A stretch of DNA of 64,000 bases. Origin: Thalassobellus sediminis. Its GTDB lineage: Bacteria; Bacteroidota; Bacteroidia; Flavobacteriales; Flavobacteriaceae. The stretch lies in assembly GCF_044386045.1 (NCBI RefSeq), contig NZ_JBISCD010000038.1, positions 186,001 through 250,000 on the forward strand, in the 5' to 3' direction. Of this stretch, positions 51,978 through 60,949 are shown piece after piece (position 1 is the first letter of the stretch; each line of letters begins with the position of its first letter). A model generated the notes under the pieces. That model was not told the DNA's origin, made no database searches, and saw only the letters and a program-made list of their open reading frames with translations. The position numbers and the translations under genes were made by a program.

Positions 51978-53213
51978 ATGACAGAAAATACTCTTTTTTA
52001 CATCATCATAGCTATAATAATTATCAATTTTGTAGTTGATAAAATTCTAGATGCTTTAAATGCGAAACATTACAATGATGTACTTCCTGAAGAATTACAA
52101 GATGTTTATGATGACACCGAATATAAAAAATCACAAAACTATAAAGCCACCAAGTATAAATTTGGAATTATAACCTCAACGTTTTCCATTCTATTAACCT
52201 TAGGGTTTCTATTGTTTGATGGTTTCGAATTTATAGACAATATAGCTAGAGGCTATTCTGAAAACCCCATTCTTGTCGCATTATTTTTCTTCGGAATTAT
52301 TATGATTGGTAGCGATATTTTAACCACTCCTTTTTCCTATTATAGCACATTTGTTATTGAAGAAAAATTCGGATTTAACAAAACAACTGTTAAAACTTTC
52401 TTTTTAGACAAAGTAAAAGGCTGGTTAATGATGGCTATTGTTGGTGGCGGTATTTTAGCTCTCATTATTTGGTTTTATCAAGTTACTGGAACACATTTTT
52501 GGCTATACGCTTGGGCATTAGTTGCTGTGTTTTCATTATTTATGAATATGTTTTATTCTAAACTTATTGTTCCGCTTTTTAATAAACAAACACCTTTAGA
52601 AGCAGGTAGTTTACGTGATAAAATTGCCGCATATGCTGATACTGTTGGCTTTAAATTAGACAAAATATTTGTAATTGACGGCTCTAAACGTAGCACCAAA
52701 GCCAATGCTTATTTTTCTGGTTTTGGAAGTGAAAAACGTGTAACACTTTATGATACATTAATTAATGATTTAGATGAAGATGAAATTGTTGCTGTTTTAG
52801 CTCACGAAGTAGGACATTATAAAAAGAAACACATTATTTTCAACCTATTTGCTTCGATTTTATTGACGGGATTAACTTTATTCATTTTATCTCTATTTAT
52901 TTCAAATCCGTTATTATCGAATGCTTTGGGTGTTGAAATTCCTAGTTTTCATATTGGTTTGATTGCTTTTGGACTACTCTACTCACCTATTTCTGAAATT
53001 ACCGGGTTGATTATGAATTTGTTTTCTAGAAAGTTTGAATATCAAGCCGATGATTATGCTAAAAACACTTTTAAAGCAGAACCTTTAATTACCTCACTTA
53101 AAAAATTATCTAAAAATAGTTTGAGTAATTTAACGCCTCATAAAGCGTATGTGTTTATGCATTACTCACATCCTACACTTTTGCAACGGATTGGAAATTT
53201 GAGGAAATCATAA
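51978..53213 (+). CDS. M48 family (Ste24-like) membrane metalloprotease
   Basis: The 411-residue protein has several membrane helices and the zinc motif VLAHEVGHYKKKH near residue 275, with the third ligand in FEYQADDYAK. Helix content and length match CAAX prenyl protease/Ste24-type M48 proteins. In bacteria such enzymes act in membrane protein quality control rather than on prenylated proteins. No clear operon partner is present; the preceding methylase gene ends 55 bases upstream. Confidence 0.9.
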   Translation: MTENTLFYIIIAIIIINFVVDKILDALNAKHYNDVLPEELQDVYDDTEYKKSQNYKATKYKFGIITSTFSILLTLGFLLFDGFEFIDNIARGYSENPILVALFFFGIIMIGSDILTTPFSYYSTFVIEEKFGFNKTTVKTFFLDKVKGWLMMAIVGGGILALIIWFYQVTGTHFWLYAWALVAVFSLFMNMFYSKLIVPLFNKQTPLEAGSLRDKIAAYADTVGFKLDKIFVIDGSKRSTKANAYFSGFGSEKRVTLYDTLINDLDEDEIVAVLAHEVGHYKKKHIIFNLFASILLTGLTLFILSLFISNPLLSNALGVEIPSFHIGLIAFGLLYSPISEITGLIMNLFSRKFEYQADDYAKNTFKAEPLITSLKKLSKNSLSNLTPHKAYVFMHYSHPTLLQRIGNLRKS

Positions 53214-53227
53214 ATTTTAAATCCACG

Positions 53228-53251
53228 TGTCATTTCTAAGTAACTAGAAAT
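53228..53251 (-). repeat. 8-4-8 hairpin repeat R6
   Basis: On the minus strand: ATTTCTAG-TTAC-TTAGAAAT followed by GACA. The stem sequence is quite different from R1-R3 but the 20-base geometry and the tail are kept. It lies just after the M48 protease gene. The next 230 bases up to the helicase promoter contain no gene I can support, only an AAGCGT/ACGCTT hairpin near 53483-53500. Confidence 0.6.
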
Positions 53252-53506
53252 CGCTTTATACTTGTCAAATAAAGGCGTAAAGGAATGTTTTTATATTTTG
53301 GTGAAACTTGATTTTGTAAAATTTTCGACTACCTTCGCTTAACGACGTTGATAAACGAACCTCTTTAAAAAAAACGTATTAAAGATTTAACGGCTTGATT
53401 TGAACTGCCCGACAATGGATGGAACGAGTAGTAAAATATTTATATTCACAATTTCCAAAATTTAAAATATTAGAGTATGAGTAAAGCGTGTTAAAACGCT
53501 TAAAAA

Positions 53507-53665
53507 TTGTTTATTGAAATAAAAGCTTATCTTTGCGCCTTGAAATCTGAAAAACGAGTTTAAATTCCTCAGAGTGAGGATGTGTTACGAGAGGTTTAAT
53601 GTTTAAGTATGTCGATTCGCTTCTTTATGTAACACCACATAACATAATCGAATACTTATACAAAA
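53507..53665 (+). promoter_or_regulatory. promoter and long leader of the DEAD-box helicase gene
   Basis: TTG at 53507-53509 and TATCTTTG at 53528-53535 (18-base spacing) form a good Bacteroidetes promoter. Transcription would start near 53541, giving a leader of about 125 bases before the ATG at 53666. Long structured leaders are common on cold-shock RNA helicase genes, but I could not define a specific fold here. Confidence 0.6.
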
Positions 53666-55510
53666 ATGAGCACATTCCAAGAATTAGGTCTAAATGACGA
53701 CCTTTTACGAGCTATTACAGATTTAGGTTTTATTAAACCAAGTGAAGTTCAAGAAAAAGCAATCCCAATTTTATTAGAATCGGAAACCGATTTAGTTGCA
53801 TTAGCACAAACAGGAACTGGTAAAACAGCAGCCTTTGGTTTTCCTATGTTAGAGAAAATTGATGTAGATAGCAGAACCACACAAGGTCTTATTTTATCGC
53901 CTACACGTGAACTTTGTTTACAAATAACCAACGAAATGAAAGCTTATGGTAAGTACTGTAAAGGACTTAACGTAGTTGCTATTTATGGTGGATCGAGCAT
54001 ATCGGACCAAGCAAGAGAGGTTAAAAGAGGCGCACAAATTATTGTGGCTACACCTGGACGTATGAAAGATATGATTAGCAGACGCATGGTTGATATTTCT
54101 AAAATACAATACAGTGTTTTAGATGAGGCTGACGAAATGCTAAACATGGGTTTTAAAGAGGATATTACCGATATTCTTTCGCATACTCCTGAAGATAAAA
54201 ACACTTGGTTGTTTTCTGCAACCATGCCAAGAGAAGTGGCAACTATTGCTAAAAAATTCATGTCTAACCCACAGGAAATCACTGTTGGTAATAAAAATGA
54301 AAGTACAAGCAACGTATCTCATGAATACTATTTAGTTAATTCTAGAGATCGTTACCAAGCTTTAAAACGTTTATCGGATGCCAATCCTGATATATTTTCT
54401 GTTATTTTCTGTAGAACAAAACGTGATACTCAAAAAGTTGCCGAAAACTTAATTGAAGATGGGTATAGCGCTGGCGCTTTACACGGCGATTTAAGTCAGA
54501 ATCAACGTGACATTGTCATGAAATCGTTTAGAAACAAACAAATACAAATGCTTGTAGCTACCGATGTTGCTGCTCGTGGTATTGATGTAGACGATATTAC
54601 ACACGTTATAAACTACCAATTACCTGATGAAATTGAAACTTACACACACCGTTCTGGACGTACAGGACGTGCTGGTAAAACAGGTGTTTCTATGGTTATT
54701 GTATCTAAAAGTGAAGTTCGTAAAATAAAAAGTATTGAGCGTATTATTAAACGCCAGTTTGAGAAAAAAGACATTCCTGATGGATCTGAAATTTGCCAAG
54801 TACAATTAATGTCGCTTGCTAATAAAATTCACAATACAGAGATTAATCACGAAATTGATAAGCATTTAACGAGTATTAACGAATTGTTTGTTGATACTGA
54901 TAAAGATGAATTGATTAAAAAATTCTTCTCGGTAGAGTTTACACGTTTCTACAATTACTACCAAAAATCTAAAAACTTAAATGTTGCTGAAGGCTCTAGA
55001 GATAGAGAAGGCGGTAGAGACTTTGGAGGAAAATCGAACTCAACACGTTATTTTATTAACGTTGGTAGTAAAGATGGTTTTGATTGGATGAAGTTAAAAG
55101 ATTTCTTAAAAGAAGTACTTGAGCTAGGTAGAGACGATGTTTTTAAAGTTGAAGTTAAAGAGAGTTTCTCTTTCTTTAATACCGAAAATGAACAAAAAGA
55201 GAAAGTACTAGCTTTCTTTACAGACTATAAGCATGAAGGTCGTTTTGTAAACGTTGAAGTATCTGAAAACCGCGGTGGTGGTAGAAGACGTAACGATAGA
55301 CGCAGTGGCGGTGGCGGCAGACGTCGTGATGATAGACGTGGCGGTGGCGAAAGACGCTCTGGCTCTAGAAATGATTCTTCTAGACCAAGACGTTCTGGTG
55401 GCGATTTTAAATCTAGTAATTCAGGTCCTAACAGATCTGAAAGACGCTCTGGTTCTGATTCTAAATCGAACTATTCTGGTTCAGACAGACCAAGACGTTC
55501 ACGTAGATAG
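53666..55510 (+). CDS. DEAD-box ATP-dependent RNA helicase
   Basis: The 614-residue helicase has all conserved motifs: Q-motif GFIKPSEVQEKAIP, AQTGTGKTAAF, SPTRELCLQ, TPGRMKD, VLDEADEML, FSATM, FCRTKRDTQKVAE, VATDVAARGIDV and YTHRSGRTGRAG. A DbpA-like RNA-binding domain follows (residues ~450-530, TRYFINVGSKDGFDW). The C-terminal ~80 residues are Arg-Gly-Ser-Asp-rich, a disordered RNA-binding tail built from short repeats. It resembles CsdA/DeaD, acting in ribosome assembly and RNA turnover. The long leader suggests post-transcriptional control. Confidence 0.95.
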   Translation: MSTFQELGLNDDLLRAITDLGFIKPSEVQEKAIPILLESETDLVALAQTGTGKTAAFGFPMLEKIDVDSRTTQGLILSPTRELCLQITNEMKAYGKYCKGLNVVAIYGGSSISDQAREVKRGAQIIVATPGRMKDMISRRMVDISKIQYSVLDEADEMLNMGFKEDITDILSHTPEDKNTWLFSATMPREVATIAKKFMSNPQEITVGNKNESTSNVSHEYYLVNSRDRYQALKRLSDANPDIFSVIFCRTKRDTQKVAENLIEDGYSAGALHGDLSQNQRDIVMKSFRNKQIQMLVATDVAARGIDVDDITHVINYQLPDEIETYTHRSGRTGRAGKTGVSMVIVSKSEVRKIKSIERIIKRQFEKKDIPDGSEICQVQLMSLANKIHNTEINHEIDKHLTSINELFVDTDKDELIKKFFSVEFTRFYNYYQKSKNLNVAEGSRDREGGRDFGGKSNSTRYFINVGSKDGFDWMKLKDFLKEVLELGRDDVFKVEVKESFSFFNTENEQKEKVLAFFTDYKHEGRFVNVEVSENRGGGRRRNDRRSGGGGRRRDDRRGGGERRSGSRNDSSRPRRSGGDFKSSNSGPNRSERRSGSDSKSNYSGSDRPRRSRR

Positions 55511-55617
55511 AATTAAACGTTTATGTTAATTTTTAGTCAAAATAAAACTTGTTGGCGCTATTTTGTTATTTAGTTTAGTACTTTTATAACAAAATTAGCG
55601 TTGATAAAGACAAACCT

Positions 55618-56391
55618 ATGAAGAATACCCTACTCCTATTTATACTATTAGCGACTTCTGCATTTACTATGGCACAAGAAGCAGATAAAGTTATAGGTGT
55701 TATTATTAATTCTTCAACAGATAAACCTTTAGAAAGCGTAAATATTGTTAACCTTAATCAGGTTGTAGGTACAACAACTAACAAAAAAGGGGAATTTGAA
55801 ATTTCTGCGAAAGCGAACGATACATTACACCTTTCTTATTTAGGGTTTAAATCTATAAAAGTAAGAGTTACTAATGACTGGTTAAAGTTTGGAAGTTCTA
55901 AAATTGAATTAACAGAATTAGCCCTTGCACTTGAAGAAGTGGTTGTAAATCAATTAAAACTAACGGGCTATTTAGAAGTAGACATTAAGCAAGTCCCCAT
56001 TATTAATAACAATTACCGTTATAGCATTTCTGGGTTAAGCACAGGTTACGAAGCGAGTTCTCCTGGAGCTGTAAGTAAAATTATAGGTTCTATTTTTAAT
56101 CCTGCCGATTTTCTACACCGCATGTTTGGTAAAAAACCAAATGAGCTGCGTAAGCTTAAAAAGATGAAGGAAGATGATGAAATTAGAAATCTTTTAGCAT
56201 CGCGTTTTGACAGAGAAATGCTTACCGTTTTACTACAAGTAGACCGTGTAGATTTAGATGAAATAGTAAGTCATTGTAATTATTCTAAAGGGTTTATACA
56301 AACCGCTAACGATTTACAAATACTCGATGCCATTAGCGAATGCTATGAAGAATACAAAGTATTAAGCAGAGGCAGAAGTAGAAAGATTTAA
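55618..56391 (+). CDS. exported carboxypeptidase-like regulatory domain protein
   Basis: The 257-residue protein has a signal peptide ending near FTMAQ, then a CarboxypepD_reg-like beta-sandwich (residues ~22-105: GVIINSSTDKPLESVNIVNL, then TTTNKKGEFEI and LHLSYLGFKSI). A helical C-terminal part without recognised motif follows. Such domains are usual at the start of outer-membrane receptors, but this protein stops before any plug or barrel. It may serve in the periplasm or envelope. It stands alone before a bidirectional terminator. Confidence 0.85.
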   Translation: MKNTLLLFILLATSAFTMAQEADKVIGVIINSSTDKPLESVNIVNLNQVVGTTTNKKGEFEISAKANDTLHLSYLGFKSIKVRVTNDWLKFGSSKIELTELALALEEVVVNQLKLTGYLEVDIKQVPIINNNYRYSISGLSTGYEASSPGAVSKIIGSIFNPADFLHRMFGKKPNELRKLKKMKEDDEIRNLLASRFDREMLTVLLQVDRVDLDEIVSHCNYSKGFIQTANDLQILDAISECYEEYKVLSRGRSRKI

Positions 56392-56408
56392 TTCCTTGTC
56401 ACAATATA

Positions 56409-56444
56409 AAAAAAGAGGCTTTTTAACTAAAGTCTCTTTTTTTT
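56409..56444. terminator. bidirectional terminator between convergent genes
   Basis: AAAAAGAGGCTTT and AAAGTCTCTTTTT pair with one G-U, flanked by an A-run on one side and a T-run on the other. It lies between the carboxypeptidase-like gene and the convergent trmH-type gene. Confidence 0.8.
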
Positions 56445-56455
56445 ATGCTTAAACA

Positions 56456-57109
56456 TTAAACACTATAAAAACGTTCAAATATCTCATCATAACTCTTAAT
56501 CGTTTTTTTACACCAATCTAATCGTTTTTCTAATTGTTCAGATTCAGTAAGCTGCCAATTAATATCGGTTTGTTTTAACTTGGTCGTTACATGCTGTAAA
56601 GTAATAGCAGCACTTACAGATATGTTTAAACTCTCGGTAAAACCAACCATTGGTATTTTCATAAACACATCAGCTTCGTCTAACACCTCTTTAGAAAGTC
56701 CTTCGGTTTCCCTTCCAAAGAAAAAACAAGACTTCTTCGTTACATCAAACTCATGTAACAAACAATCATCAGTATGCGGTGTGGTAGCAACAATTTGATA
56801 GCCTTTTTCTTTTAAACCTGCTATACAATCTTTAACATGAGTATATCTATTTAAATCAACCCATTTTTGAGCTCCCATAGCAATTTCTCTATCTATTTGC
56901 TTAGAATTTTGCTCTTCAACAATATGTAACTCCTGTATACCAAAAACATCGCAACTACGCATTACCGCACTGGTATTATGTAATTGATACACATCTTCAG
57001 TTGCTACCGTAAAATGTTTAGTACGCTGTTGTAATACTTTTAAAAATTTTTCTTTGCGAGAATCTGTAAGGTAAGTTTCTAAATGCTCTAAAAGTTTTAA
57101 ATCAATCAT
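56456..57109 (-). CDS. trmH: TrmH-type tRNA (guanosine-2'-O)-methyltransferase
   Basis: The 217-residue SPOUT methylase starts with the TrmH-specific region LETYLTDSRKEKFLKVLQQR and TVATEDVYQLHNTSAVMRS (motif 1). It has CFFFGRETEGLSKE (motif 2) and IPMVGFTESLNISVSAAI (motif 3), then a C-terminal helical extension. This arrangement fits TrmH, which methylates G18 of tRNAs. It is a single minus-strand gene. Confidence 0.88.
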   Translation of the reverse strand: MIDLKLLEHLETYLTDSRKEKFLKVLQQRTKHFTVATEDVYQLHNTSAVMRSCDVFGIQELHIVEEQNSKQIDREIAMGAQKWVDLNRYTHVKDCIAGLKEKGYQIVATTPHTDDCLLHEFDVTKKSCFFFGRETEGLSKEVLDEADVFMKIPMVGFTESLNISVSAAITLQHVTTKLKQTDINWQLTESEQLEKRLDWCKKTIKSYDEIFERFYSV

Positions 57110-57191
57110 GTTTCAAAATTAATAAAGTTTTTTGCTTTAAAACTATAAGATTTTCGTTTTTACGGAAATGAAAAAAACTTATCTTTATTTC

Positions 57192-57872
57192 ATGAAGAAA
57201 CATATAGTAGTACTTACAGGCGCTGGCATGAGTGCCGAAAGCGGCATAAAAACCTTTAGAGATGCCGATGGTTTATGGGAAGGGCATAATGTTGCAGAAG
57301 TAGCAACACCAGAAGGTTTTGCTGCCAACCCAGAATTGGTATTAGATTTTTATAACCAACGCCGAAAACAATTATTTAAAGTAAAACCAAACACAGCACA
57401 TTTTAATTTGGCGAAACTTGAAAACAATTATAAAGTAAGCATCATCACTCAAAATGTAGACGATTTACACGAACGTGCAGGTAGCACAAACGTCATTCAT
57501 TTACATGGCGAACTCCTAAAAGTTAGAAGCACCGTTAACAGAAACGATGTACAAGATTGGAAAACCGATTTAGTGTTAGGCGATACAGACTCTAACGGAC
57601 ACCAATTACGACCAGATATTGTATGGTTTGGCGAAGATGTACCTATGATAGAAAAAGCCGTAACAATATGTGAAACGGCTGATATCCTTATAATTATTGG
57701 CACCTCTATGCAAGTTTATCCTGCAGCCAGTTTAATGCATTATGTGCCTGAAAACTCCTTAACATATTTTATTGACCCAAAGCCGAATGTCGAAAGCAAG
57801 CAGTATTTAACCGTTATTCCTGAAACAGCTACAAAAGGCATTAAGAAGGCCATGAAACTTCTTGGAGCTTGA
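57192..57872 (+). CDS. cobB: NAD-dependent protein deacylase (sirtuin)
   Basis: The ~226-residue sirtuin has LTGAGMSAESGIKTFRD (NAD site), TQNVDDLHERAG with the catalytic His in VIHLHGEL, and GTSMQVYPAASL. The Tyr-x-x-Arg motif of desuccinylases/demalonylases is present in DFYNQRRKQL, so class III deacylase activity is likely. The four zinc-binding cysteines found in most sirtuins are absent between HLHGEL and the RPDIVWFGED motif. ATG at 57192 gives the usual N-terminus KKHIVVLTGAG, and an ATG at 57168 would add eight residues. Confidence 0.9.
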   Translation: MKKHIVVLTGAGMSAESGIKTFRDADGLWEGHNVAEVATPEGFAANPELVLDFYNQRRKQLFKVKPNTAHFNLAKLENNYKVSIITQNVDDLHERAGSTNVIHLHGELLKVRSTVNRNDVQDWKTDLVLGDTDSNGHQLRPDIVWFGEDVPMIEKAVTICETADILIIIGTSMQVYPAASLMHYVPENSLTYFIDPKPNVESKQYLTVIPETATKGIKKAMKLLGA

Positions 57873-57931
57873 AAAATTAATTTAGTTATTATTTAAAATA
57901 AAGTCAAACTCAAAACTAATATCTCACAACT

Positions 57932-57968
57932 AATTAAAACAAACGTTTGTTTTAATTTTGTATATTTG
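57932..57968 (+). promoter_or_regulatory. 26-bp perfect palindrome and promoter of the GH115 gene
   Basis: A perfect 26-base inverted repeat centred on CG spans 57932-57957, core AAACAAACGTTTGTTT, with AATTA/TAATT ends. Just downstream, TATATTTG at 57961-57968 is a promoter -7 box, so the palindrome covers the -33 region. A CG-centred palindrome of this form is typical of LacI-family operators. No such regulator gene is in the window. Confidence 0.7.
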
Positions 57969-58016
57969 GATTTACATGAATCTTTGATAGTAAAAACCCT
58001 CCTTATTGAACATATT

Positions 58017-60923
58017 ATGAAAAAAATAGTTTTATCATTTTTTATGCTTCCTTACGCCCTTATTGCACAATTAAACGTAAGTAATGCGCCAACGAATAAC
58101 CAAAAAGACTTTGTTTTATCAGCACCAAATCAAAGTATTCAAATTTATTATGATAAAGCAGACGATATACTTATAAGTAAAGCTGCAAATCTATTTTCGA
58201 ACGATATTGGTTTAGTCACCCAAACAAAACCAGAGATAGCTACTTCACAAAATAACTTAAAAGGAAATATTGTCATTATTGGAACAATCGGTAAAAGTAA
58301 GATTATTGATGAACTGGCTGAAACGCATCCTGAAATAAACCAAATTAAAGGAAAATGGGAACGCTACGTTATAAAAACCATAGATAACCCTTTTTCAAAA
58401 GGAGGAAAAGCCTTAGTCATTGCGGGAAGTAATCGACGTGGAACCGCTTATGGTGTTTTTTCTATATCAGAATCTATTGGCGTTTCACCTTGGTATTGGT
58501 GGGCAGATATACCAGTAATTAAACAAAATTATATTAATTTAAGTTCAGAAACTGTTGTTTCGAAAGCACCATCTGTAAAATACAGAGGTATCTTTTTAAA
58601 TGATGAAGACTGGGGATTAAAACCTTGGGCTTCAAAACTTATAGATCCAGAATTAAATGATATTGGTCCAAAAACCTACGCCAAAGTTTTTGAACTAATG
58701 CTTAGATTAAAAGCTAATTATATGTGGCCTGCAATGCATGAGGTTACTGGTGCTTTTAATAAATACCCAGAAAACAAACTTGTAGCAGATGATTATGGAA
58801 TTCTTATGGGATCTGCACATTGTGAGCCTTTACTTTTTAATAATGCTACAGAATGGGATAAGGAAACCATGGGAGAATGGGATTACAAAACAAATAAAGA
58901 AGGGATTATAAATCAATTAGAAAAACGTGTAAAATCTAATGCACCTTATGAAAACATATACACATTAGCATTAAGAGGCATGCATGATGAAGGCATGATA
59001 GGCAACATGAGTCAACAAGAAAAGGTAGAAATTCTTGAAAACGCCATTAGGGATCAACGAAAACTATTAGAAAAATATATAGATACAAATATTGAAGATA
59101 TTCCTCAAGTTTTAATTCCGTATAAAGAAGTTATGGATATTTATGAAATGGGGGTAGAACTTCCAGAAGAGGTTACAGTTGTTTGGCCAGATGATAATTA
59201 TGGTTATATAAAACGTTTAAGCACCCAAGAAGAACAAAAACGTTCTGGTGGTTCCGGTGTGTATTACCATGTTTCATATTTAGGCGAACCTCATAATAAT
59301 TTATGGATGAGTACAACACCTCCAAACCATATGTACGAAGAAATGTCTAAAGCTTATAATACAGGTGCAGACCGTATTTGGATTTTAAATGTTGGTGATA
59401 TTAAATCTTGCGAATATTCTACCGAGTTATTCCTTGATATGGCGTGGGATATAGATGCTTTTAACTATAATAATCTTTATGAACACCATGCCAATTGGAC
59501 GGCTGAAATTTTTGGAGAAACATATATTAAGGAACTTAAAGACATATGGAATACGTTTTACCATCAAGCCTTTATAAGAAAACCAGAATATATGGGCTTT
59601 GGTTACGAATATAGTGGTCATAATAATCATTATGAAACTCTTGTAGATACCAAGTTCTCGTTTAATAATTATAATGAAGTTGAAAATCGATTAAAAGCGT
59701 ATAACAGTATTGCTGAAAAAGCCACAAATATTCTGGATAAATTAAGTCCGGAATTAAAACCTGCTTTTTACCAACTGGTATATTACCCTATAAAAGGAGC
59801 CGATTTAATGAATAAAAAAATGCTAACTGCTCATAAAAACAGAATGTATGCGCAACAAGGACGTTCAAAAACGAATGAGTTAGCAGGCTTAGCAAAACAA
59901 TATTCAGATAGTTTAGATTTAATCACAAATGGCTATAACACATTATTAGATGGAAAATGGGATAATATGATGTCTGTAAAACAAGGACGTTCTGCCACGC
60001 ATCTAATGCCCGAATTAAAAACGATTTCGTTAAAAGAAAAACCATCTTTAGGAGTTTATCCTGAAGGTCATGAGGAACTTAAGGGTAATAAAACGGCACA
60101 TACTAGCTTACCTACATTTAACGCTTATGCGAATAAAACTTATTATATAGATGTCGTTAACAAAGGAAAAGGAAACCTTAAATGGTCTGCTACAACTAGT
60201 GCAGATTGGATTAAACTTTCTAATTCTTCCGGAAAAACTAAAGATGAACAAAGACTATCTGTTTCTATAGATTGGAGTAAACGACCTAACGGTGAAAATA
60301 TATTTGGAAACATTGAGTTTACATTTGGAAAACAAAAAGAAAAAGTAAACATAGCTACTTTCAAACCTAAAGAAGTTGCTAGTACTTACTTAAAAGGACT
60401 TTTTGTAGAACAAAACGGATACATTTCTATTCCTGCTGCCGATTTCCATAGAACTAATGAAAAAAGTAGTGATAAAACAATTGTGATTAATGGTCTGGGT
60501 ATAGAAAATAAATCTGTACAGTTTGGAGCGCCTTTACAAAGAGACAGAAACCCACTAACAAAAAGTAATGCCAGTGTAGAATATGATTTTTATACGTTTA
60601 ATACAGGTTGGGTAAAAGTATATGTGTATTCGCTTCCGGTATTTCCACTTAACCCATTAGAAAAAGCTAGTTATACCCTTAAAATTGATGATGGCATTTC
60701 AAAACGACACGATATTACAGTTAGAGAATATTCAGATGCATGGAAAGAAAATGTATTTAGTAATACAGCTTTAGAAATGTCTAAAATCTACGTAGACAAA
60801 GCAGGGAAGCATACTTTAAAAATTATGGGAGATACACAAGGTATGGTCATTCAAAAAATAGTGATAGATATGGGAGGACTTAAAGAGTCTTATGCAGGAC
60901 CGTCGTCTACAAAAATAGAATAG
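58017..60923 (+). CDS. GH115 family alpha-glucuronidase
   Basis: The 968-residue protein has a signal peptide (ending near LIAQ) and the GH115 domain series: an N-terminal alpha/beta domain with AGSNRRGTAYGVFSISE, the catalytic barrel (KYRGIFLNDEDWGLKPWA, NYMWPAMHEV, and TVVWPDDNYGYIKRLS then YYHVSYLGEPHN), a helical bundle and a C-terminal beta domain. GH115 enzymes remove (4-O-methyl)glucuronic acid from internal or terminal xylose of glucuronoxylan. ATG at 58017 is chosen because it opens a clean signal peptide. It is followed after 26 bases by an SMP-30 gene. Confidence 0.93.
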   Translation: MKKIVLSFFMLPYALIAQLNVSNAPTNNQKDFVLSAPNQSIQIYYDKADDILISKAANLFSNDIGLVTQTKPEIATSQNNLKGNIVIIGTIGKSKIIDELAETHPEINQIKGKWERYVIKTIDNPFSKGGKALVIAGSNRRGTAYGVFSISESIGVSPWYWWADIPVIKQNYINLSSETVVSKAPSVKYRGIFLNDEDWGLKPWASKLIDPELNDIGPKTYAKVFELMLRLKANYMWPAMHEVTGAFNKYPENKLVADDYGILMGSAHCEPLLFNNATEWDKETMGEWDYKTNKEGIINQLEKRVKSNAPYENIYTLALRGMHDEGMIGNMSQQEKVEILENAIRDQRKLLEKYIDTNIEDIPQVLIPYKEVMDIYEMGVELPEEVTVVWPDDNYGYIKRLSTQEEQKRSGGSGVYYHVSYLGEPHNNLWMSTTPPNHMYEEMSKAYNTGADRIWILNVGDIKSCEYSTELFLDMAWDIDAFNYNNLYEHHANWTAEIFGETYIKELKDIWNTFYHQAFIRKPEYMGFGYEYSGHNNHYETLVDTKFSFNNYNEVENRLKAYNSIAEKATNILDKLSPELKPAFYQLVYYPIKGADLMNKKMLTAHKNRMYAQQGRSKTNELAGLAKQYSDSLDLITNGYNTLLDGKWDNMMSVKQGRSATHLMPELKTISLKEKPSLGVYPEGHEELKGNKTAHTSLPTFNAYANKTYYIDVVNKGKGNLKWSATTSADWIKLSNSSGKTKDEQRLSVSIDWSKRPNGENIFGNIEFTFGKQKEKVNIATFKPKEVASTYLKGLFVEQNGYISIPAADFHRTNEKSSDKTIVINGLGIENKSVQFGAPLQRDRNPLTKSNASVEYDFYTFNTGWVKVYVYSLPVFPLNPLEKASYTLKIDDGISKRHDITVREYSDAWKENVFSNTALEMSKIYVDKAGKHTLKIMGDTQGMVIQKIVIDMGGLKESYAGPSSTKIE

Positions 60924-60949
60924 TATATTAGCAAACAAAAACAATCAAC

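Noticed and set aside
53214..53500. Possible small gene or remnant in the 450-base gap before the helicase
   Set aside because: Frames are short and interrupted on both strands. Only the R6 hairpin and a small AAGCGT/ACGCTT hairpin can be supported.
55254..55529. Plus-strand frame rich in Val, Asp and Ala overlapping the end of the DEAD-box gene
   Set aside because: It is a frame-shifted reading of the Arg-Gly-rich tail of the helicase, caused by biased codons.
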